Assembly: GCA_900472485.1 (NCBI GenBank)
Contig: UCII01000033.1
Span: 62,001 to 126,000 of the forward strand
Direction: 5' to 3'
DNA from: Hyphomicrobiales bacterium
GTDB lineage: Bacteria > Pseudomonadota > Alphaproteobacteria > Rhizobiales > Rhizobiaceae
DNA: 64,000 nucleotides
A program made the translations under genes and the position numbers. This document shows, one piece after another, positions 59,574-64,000 of the stretch. The notes beneath the pieces were generated by a model. It searched no databases and was not told the DNA's origin. It saw nothing but the letters and a program-made list of their open reading frames with translations. Position 1 is the stretch's first letter, and the number at the start of each line of letters is the position of its first letter.

Positions 59574-60811
59574 GCGGCGATGCGGGCATCATCATCGTCG
59601 GTGCCGGTGAATGCGGCGCGCGCGCCGCCTTGAGCCTCAGGGAGAATGGTTATCGGCACGCGATCACCCTTATCGGCGACGAGGTCCATCTCCCCTATGA
59701 GCGGCCTCCCCTTTCCAAACAGATTTTGCTCGATGCGACAGAGCCAAAGCTGCCCGCTGTCCTCAGCGATCTTGTGCTGGCGGAGCAGGCAATCCGTCAT
59801 ATCGGCGGCACCTCGGCCGATGCCATCGACACGTCGGGAAAGCATCTGCTCCTCTCCGATGGCCGGGCGCTGCCTTACGACAAACTGCTGCTGGCGACCG
59901 GCGCGGCACCACGGCGATTGCCGAACGCGCCCGTCAGCCGCCGCATAGTCTACCTGCGGACGATCGATGATGCGCTTGCACTCCGTTCCCTCGTCCGAGC
60001 CGATATGCATATTGCAGTGCTTGGGGGCGGTTTCATCGGCCTGGAGGTCGCCGCTTCGGCGCGCGGCCGCGGAGCGAAGGTTACGGTCATCGAGTCGCAG
60101 GAGCGTATTCTCAAGCGCGGTGTCCCCGAACCGATCGCCGAAACAATCACTGCCCTGCACCAAGGCAATGGTGTCGTCGTGAAATGTGGTGTGGCGGTTC
60201 TCGGGCTCGAAGCGGATGAGCAGCGTGTCGATATTTCTCTTTCCGATGGAGATGCGATTTCGGCCGATGTGCTCGTCGTCGGGATCGGCGCGCAGCCACG
60301 CACGGAGCTTGCTGCTCGGGCCGGCATCGCGATCGATAACGGAATTGCGGTCAATGAGCGTCTGGAAACATCGGAGCGCGATATCTATGCCGCCGGCGAC
60401 TGCTGCTCGTTTCCGCATCTCCTCTATGGTGGTCGCCGCCTGCGTCTGGAAGCCTGGCGCAATGCACAGGATCAGGGCATTCTCGCCGCCGCAAATTTGA
60501 TGGGAGCGGCTCGCAGCTATCAGGCTGTTCCCTATTTTTGGTCCGACCAGTTCGATCACACATTGCAGATTGCCGGCCTTGTCGATGAGGGGCGCGTGGT
60601 CGTGCGCAGAGACCTAGGAGACGGCGCCTTCATCCTGTTTCATCTCGACGACCAGCAGCGGCTGGTCGCTGCAAGCGGTGTCGGCCCCGGCAATAAGGTC
60701 GCCAAGGATATCAAGCTCAGCGAGATGCTGATTGCCGGACGCGTCACGCCCTCGACCGAAGCCCTGGCTGGCAACATGAGCCTGAAATCCATGCTGCCTC
60801 GAGCGGCGTGA
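59570..60811 (+). CDS. FAD-dependent ferredoxin reductase, MocF-like
   Basis: 413 residues of the ferredoxin/rubredoxin-NAD(P) reductase family. FAD-binding GAGECG near residues 8-13, the PYERPPLSK segment, the NAD-binding glycine motif LGGGFIGLEVAASARGRG near 148-165, and the second FAD motif RDIYAAGDCC near 268-277. The C-terminal reductase domain follows. Its ATG overlaps the stop of the Rieske gene as ATGA, so ferredoxin and reductase are made in step. It completes the electron chain NAD(P)H, reductase, MocE-type ferredoxin, di-iron oxygenase. Confidence 0.9.
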   Translation: MSGDAGIIIVGAGECGARAALSLRENGYRHAITLIGDEVHLPYERPPLSKQILLDATEPKLPAVLSDLVLAEQAIRHIGGTSADAIDTSGKHLLLSDGRALPYDKLLLATGAAPRRLPNAPVSRRIVYLRTIDDALALRSLVRADMHIAVLGGGFIGLEVAASARGRGAKVTVIESQERILKRGVPEPIAETITALHQGNGVVVKCGVAVLGLEADEQRVDISLSDGDAISADVLVVGIGAQPRTELAARAGIAIDNGIAVNERLETSERDIYAAGDCCSFPHLLYGGRRLRLEAWRNAQDQGILAAANLMGAARSYQAVPYFWSDQFDHTLQIAGLVDEGRVVVRRDLGDGAFILFHLDDQQRLVAASGVGPGNKVAKDIKLSEMLIAGRVTPSTEALAGNMSLKSMLPRAA

Positions 60812-60852
60812 CAGACTATCAAGATGCGCTCGCCTTGCGTCTTCGATCACGA

Positions 60853-60879
60853 CAGCCTGCCGGCATTACCGGCAGGCTG
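60853..60879 (+). terminator. Terminator-like hairpin after the reductase gene
   Basis: Perfect 11-bp stem CAGCCTGCCGG/CCGGCAGGCTG with a 5-base loop, 41 bases after the stop. No T-run follows. It ends the Moc-like rightward unit. Confidence 0.75.
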
Positions 60880-61250
60880 CAGCAATGCATTCATGAGCAG
60901 GCGCCATAAGTGCTTTCAGCATTCAGGTGCTAATCCGGCATCCGGATCGTCCTACATTCCTTTTGCGGTTCCCTAAGGTATAGCAGCGATCGCCATTCGT
61001 CCGGATCGCTGCGAGATCCGATGCGGATAGCTGCCTTGCTCCGCAAAGGCGTCGAGACGAGCCGAAAGCCCCATGAGCGACGTCGGAGGCAACGCCAGAC
61101 CCAAGTAAGGATAGCCATGGAATGCACCCTTCCGCAGCAAGCTTCATCCTCTCAGTGCTTTTCCTATGCGGACAAGCAAAGAGCATGGAGCTTGGTCCGG
61201 CGGAGACTTTTACCGGCCCGACAATCTCCGACAAACACAGGAATGACCCG
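60880..61250. other. Gap before the tautomerase gene with no supportable gene
   Basis: 371 bases. Short open frames exist on both strands, but none has a good start site or a recognisable product. An interrupted inverted repeat (GCAGCGATC near 60988 and GATCGCTGC near 61005) could form an RNA stem. A small RNA or a long leader for the tautomerase gene is possible but not shown. Confidence 0.3.
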
Positions 61251-61484
61251 ATGCCCCATATTATTTTGAAAATGGCAGCAGGAAGAACCGACGCAATGAA
61301 GCATGCCATGGCTGAAAATCTGGCCAAGGCGGTCATCGAAACACTCGGCGTTGACGAGAGTTCGGTTTCCGTCGCGATCGAGGATGTGGCGATGTCCGAT
61401 TGGGCCGGGAAGGTCTATGTTCCCGACATCCAGGGCAAGTCAGACACGATCTATAAAAAGCCGGGCTACGATCCGTTTCGGTGA
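61251..61484 (+). CDS. 4-oxalocrotonate tautomerase-family protein
   Basis: 77 residues starting MPHIILKMAAGRTDAMKHAM, so Pro2 becomes the N-terminal catalytic Pro1 after Met removal. The pattern (P-x-I-x3-M-x-x-G-R-T, then VSVAIEDVAMSDWAGKVY) is that of the small tautomerase family. Family members interconvert unsaturated keto acids; the substrate here is unknown. A longer in-frame opening upstream is not used, because the Pro must follow the start Met. Confidence 0.85.
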   Translation: MPHIILKMAAGRTDAMKHAMAENLAKAVIETLGVDESSVSVAIEDVAMSDWAGKVYVPDIQGKSDTIYKKPGYDPFR

Positions 61485-61492
61485 GGGGCCGG

Positions 61493-62155
61493 TCAATCGG
61501 GTCTGGCAGAGAGACGCAGACGACCATTTGCATCGATGCTCGCACTGACGCGATCATATTCCTCAATAGTCGGATGCCGTGTGAATAACGGCTTCCGATG
61601 GGTTGCGCTGATCACGAGCACGGAAGCACCCGAGGCTTCTGCTGCCTCTATCCCCGCTGGTGCATCCTCAAAAATAAGACATTCTTCAATAGGTTGCGCC
61701 AACATCCTTGCAGCCAAGATGAAGCAATCCGGCGCCGGCTTGCCATGTTGCACATCCTCGCCCGCGATCAGAATCTCCGGCCAGGGAATACCGGCTGCCG
61801 CAATGCGGACCTTGGCGAGTTCGCGTGGGGCGGAGGTGACGATCGCCCAGCGATCGGACGGCAGGCTTTTCAGAAAGCCGATAGCGCCCGCGATCGGTTC
61901 GACGCCGGCAACATCATCGATTTCGGCCTGTGTGAGTAGCCTCACCTCTTCGGCGGGATCGATCCCTGACAGGCCGAGGCGGGTGATCGTCTCGATCGCC
62001 TTGCGACCATGAACGGTCGCCAGCAGGGCGATAGCATCGACGCCGCGTTTTTCCGCCCACGCGGTCCAGACCCGTTCGGCGACCGCAATCGAATTCAAGA
62101 CGGTTCCATCCATGTCGAACAGGAACGCGCCGAAGGAGCGGTTGTCAAAGGGCAT
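61493..62155 (-). CDS. HAD-superfamily sugar phosphatase
   Basis: 220 residues. HAD motif I FDMDGTVLNS near 13-22, motif II VTSAPRE, motif III K of HGKPAPDCF and motif IV CLIFEDAPAGIEAA. The small alpha-helical cap between motifs I and II is typical of beta-phosphoglucomutase-like phosphatases that act on sugar or polyol phosphates. Its ATG overlaps the stop of the SorC regulator gene as TGATG, so regulator and phosphatase are cotranslated. Confidence 0.88.
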   Translation of the reverse strand: MPFDNRSFGAFLFDMDGTVLNSIAVAERVWTAWAEKRGVDAIALLATVHGRKAIETITRLGLSGIDPAEEVRLLTQAEIDDVAGVEPIAGAIGFLKSLPSDRWAIVTSAPRELAKVRIAAAGIPWPEILIAGEDVQHGKPAPDCFILAARMLAQPIEECLIFEDAPAGIEAAEASGASVLVISATHRKPLFTRHPTIEEYDRVSASIDANGRLRLSARPD

Positions 62156-63117
62156 CAGGATCGATCCTCGGCTTTCTGATGGGACGACAGACGATCGAGG
62201 ATAGCCTGCGCTGTATTGGCATCGGTGACCAAAGCGTTGATCATTCCCGATCGCGCCGCGCCGATAATGCCGCTTGCCTTGCCGGGGGTAGCGGCAACCG
62301 CGATGCAGAGCGGCACCTTGCGCAATTGCGCGGGAGAGGCTGCAATCATCCCCTCCTCTCCATCCCAGTGCAGGATCTCGCCTTCTTCCGTGACGTAGTG
62401 GCGCAGCACGTCGCCAGCTGCTTGGCTCAGCGCCTTTTCACCCGGCAACGCTGTTTCCGAAGGGTTGGCAGCATGTGTTAGCCCGACGCCGACGATTGCC
62501 GCGTCCAGCCTGTCCCAGAGAGACGTCACCTGCTGGACTGTGGGATCTCCGAGAAATGCATCCCGGAGTTCGGTCGAAGAAATATAAGGCGCATGCAGGA
62601 AATGCGGCACGCCACCCATCTGGATCGCCGCCTGGCGTACGAATTCATTTATCTGAAAGTGAGGCGCTGCATGCTGCATGCCACCGTTCAGCGCGACCGT
62701 GACGATGCCGGGCAATTGCGGCAGGCCCGCCATTGTCACCTCGCGCACCGCCCGCCCCCAACCGATGCCGAGCGTCGAACCCGAACGCAGGCCCGCCTGT
62801 TGCAGAAGCGAGCCGACAGGCGCGGCAAGCGCGCTCAAGACATTTGATGACGGCGTATCGATCACCGCAGCGGTGCGCAGCTTCAGGCCGTCGATCAGTG
62901 CGGCACTCAGGTCCTCGGCAGGTGAAAGATCGATCACTTCAATCCGGACGATCCCGACTGCCCGGGCTCGCTGCAGCAACCGCGAAACCGTCGCCGTCGA
63001 CAGGCCGAGCTTCCTGGCAATATCCACCTGCGCCATATCGGATTGGTAGTGCAGTTTGGCGACCGTGTGCAGCAACGCGCGATTTGCCGCAGCCTCCTGC
63101 GATTGAGATGAATTCAG
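62155..63117 (-). CDS. SorC/DeoR-type sugar-binding transcriptional regulator
   Basis: The frame from a TTG at 63075 gives 306 residues, but it is open for 22 codons further up (SQEAAANRALLHTVAKLHYQ precedes the helix-turn-helix). No ATG, GTG or TTG occurs there. A CTG at 63117 with AAAGGA eight bases upstream is the best start, giving 320 residues, a usual SorC length. Domains: helix-turn-helix (MAQVDIARKLGLSTATVSRL), then a sugar-phosphate sensor (LGIGWGRAVREVTMAGLPQL, PLCIAVAATPGKASGIIGAA, LVTDANTAQAIL). It is divergent from the aldolase gene, and a 13-base palindrome lies between them. Confidence 0.88.
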   Translation of the reverse strand: MNSSQSQEAAANRALLHTVAKLHYQSDMAQVDIARKLGLSTATVSRLLQRARAVGIVRIEVIDLSPAEDLSAALIDGLKLRTAAVIDTPSSNVLSALAAPVGSLLQQAGLRSGSTLGIGWGRAVREVTMAGLPQLPGIVTVALNGGMQHAAPHFQINEFVRQAAIQMGGVPHFLHAPYISSTELRDAFLGDPTVQQVTSLWDRLDAAIVGVGLTHAANPSETALPGEKALSQAAGDVLRHYVTEEGEILHWDGEEGMIAASPAQLRKVPLCIAVAATPGKASGIIGAARSGMINALVTDANTAQAILDRLSSHQKAEDRS

Positions 63118-63136
63118 CTTGAAATTCCTTTCTGCA

Positions 63137-63149
63137 ATGTGTTACACAT
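63137..63149. promoter_or_regulatory. Perfect palindrome, candidate SorC operator
   Basis: ATGTGTTACACAT is a perfect 13-base palindrome, 20 bases upstream of the proposed regulator start and in the promoter region shared with the divergent aldolase gene. It resembles the short TGT-ACA palindromes bound by SorC/DeoR-type regulators. Confidence 0.5.
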
Positions 63150-63303
63150 ACGCCACTTGAGGAGTTATCGCTTAAAAAGCCCGGTTTCGCAACGTTTATA
63201 CCGCGCATGAGAGTCCTCAATTTAAGGAGCACTGCCCTCTTCGAGGAGTGGGGAAGGCGTGCCCGTATGGGTGCCGTTTCGCAACGGCTGGAGGAAGGAT
63301 CAC

Positions 63304-64000
63304 ATGACGAAATTGACGACAGCGGAGATGCGCGGCTACCAGCAGATTTGCGGCAGCGACGGCGCCATGATGGTGATTGCCTGTGACCAGCGCGGCGGCA
63401 TGCGCAGCCTTCTGGCCAGGGATCCGGCCGAGCAGGCAGCGATCTCCGACAAGGTGCTGGGGGACACGAAAGCCGATATCGCCCGGTTCCTGGCAAGCAA
63501 GGCGTCCTGCGTGTTGGTCGATCCCATCTGCGCCGTGCCGGCGCTGGTCGATGATCGTGTCCTTCAGCGCGATACCGCACTGCTGATCGGCCTCGATGCT
63601 TCCGGCTGGGATACGTCGCCGGAGGGCTATCGTCTGTCGAAGCTGGTTCCCGGCATCTCCGCGCGCCGCGTGCGTCAGTTGGGGGCAACGGGCGGCAAGA
63701 TCATGGTCTATCTGCGCTCGGATCGGGATGCGGCGAATGCCTACAATATTCAGATCTTGAAGCAATGCATCGAAGATTTCGCGCATGAGGATCTTCTGCT
63801 GGTCGTTGAATTCCTGACCTACAAGTTCGAAGACGAGGATGAGGCCGAGTACAAGGCGAAACTACCCTCTCTGATCGTCGGCGGCAGCAAGATCTGCCTC
63901 GATCTCGGCGCGAAGGTCTTGAAAATCCCTTATCCGGGCTCGTCGGGAGCCTGTGCCGAAGTCACGCGCCTTTCGGGCGACGTGCCCTGGGCGGTGCTGT
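63304..64000 (+). CDS. LacD-like tagatose-bisphosphate-type aldolase, 3' end beyond the window
   Basis: 232 codons are present from the ATG at 63304 (GGAGGAAG eight bases upstream), without a stop before the window ends. It resembles class I aldolases of the LacD family: the N-terminal IACDQRGGMRSLL, VLVDPICAVPAL, GLDASGWDTSPEGYRLSKLV, GGKIMVYLRSD (probable Schiff-base Lys in this segment), and LLVVEFLTYKFEDED. Such enzymes split ketose 1,6-bisphosphates. It is divergent from the SorC regulator, whose candidate operator overlaps its promoter region, so a sugar or sugar acid pathway continues to the right. Confidence 0.82.
   Translation, partial: MTKLTTAEMRGYQQICGSDGAMMVIACDQRGGMRSLLARDPAEQAAISDKVLGDTKADIARFLASKASCVLVDPICAVPALVDDRVLQRDTALLIGLDASGWDTSPEGYRLSKLVPGISARRVRQLGATGGKIMVYLRSDRDAANAYNIQILKQCIEDFAHEDLLLVVEFLTYKFEDEDEAEYKAKLPSLIVGGSKICLDLGAKVLKIPYPGSSGACAEVTRLSGDVPWAVL

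Noticed and set aside
60923..61336. 137-codon minus-strand frame in the gap before the tautomerase gene
   Set aside because: Overlaps the tautomerase start region, has no ribosome site and no domain; composition is not protein-like.
63217..63786. Open frame of 189 codons on the minus strand at the right edge
   Set aside because: It is the complement of the LacD-like aldolase gene, whose plus-strand frame carries family motifs and a good ribosome site and runs past the window end.

Overview
The window is chromosomal or large-plasmid DNA from a member of the Rhizobiaceae, most likely Rhizobium. The grounds are the GC-rich codon use, a type VI secretion (T6SS) cluster of the imp type with a TagF-PppA fusion and two TssC paralogues as in Agrobacterium and Rhizobium, a bifunctional SorC-DhaK protein, a MocE-type ferredoxin module and an IS30-type element. 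No rRNA, tRNA or CRISPR array was seen.

Bases 1-33619 are a complete T6SS locus plus its payload. A leftward operon (tssA, tssB, two tssC, tagJ, tssE, tssF, tssG, fha, tssK, tssL, tssM, tagF-pppA and the first 27 codons of the next gene, probably the kinase gene tagE/ppkA) encodes sheath, baseplate, membrane complex and the phosphorylation switch. Most of its genes overlap by a few bases. A rightward operon (clpV, hcp, an unknown gene, vgrG, a DUF2169 adaptor, a PAAR-like HNH-type effector, a Tdi1-like immunity gene) supplies the recycling ATPase, the tube and the loaded spike. Beyond it lies a less GC-rich accessory region. It holds a second, PAAR-less HNH/AHH-type toxin ORF that overlaps the immunity gene, then four tandem homologous beta-propeller-like genes, two of them frameshifted. 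This looks like a toxin/immunity reservoir, and the propeller family may be an undescribed immunity family.

Bases 33732-42840 are a leftward sugar or polyol catabolic operon: an RbsABC-type ABC importer, an SDR dehydrogenase, a DhaK/DhaL kinase pair, then a SorC-regulator-DhaK fusion with a second DhaL. A 35-base imperfect palindrome sits just upstream of its first gene. A flavodoxin-fold reductase, a FadR-type GntR regulator, a lactonase-like beta-propeller protein, a PAS-GGDEF-EAL protein and an EamA transporter follow. Then come a decayed IS30 element, a CorC-like CBS protein, a luciferase-like monooxygenase and a PsiF-repeat protein.

Bases 53456-60879 form a coherent oxidative catabolic locus resembling rhizopine catabolism: glutathione-dependent formaldehyde dehydrogenase, a TIM-barrel isomerase, a sugar/cyclitol-binding protein, a histidine-box membrane oxygenase, a LacI regulator, a MocE-type Rieske ferredoxin and a ferredoxin reductase. 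Four copies of a 16-base operator-like sequence lie in front of these units, so they probably form one regulon for an O-demethylating (formaldehyde-producing) pathway. The window ends with a tautomerase, a HAD phosphatase, a SorC regulator with a 13-base palindrome in its divergent promoter, and the 5' part of a LacD-like aldolase.
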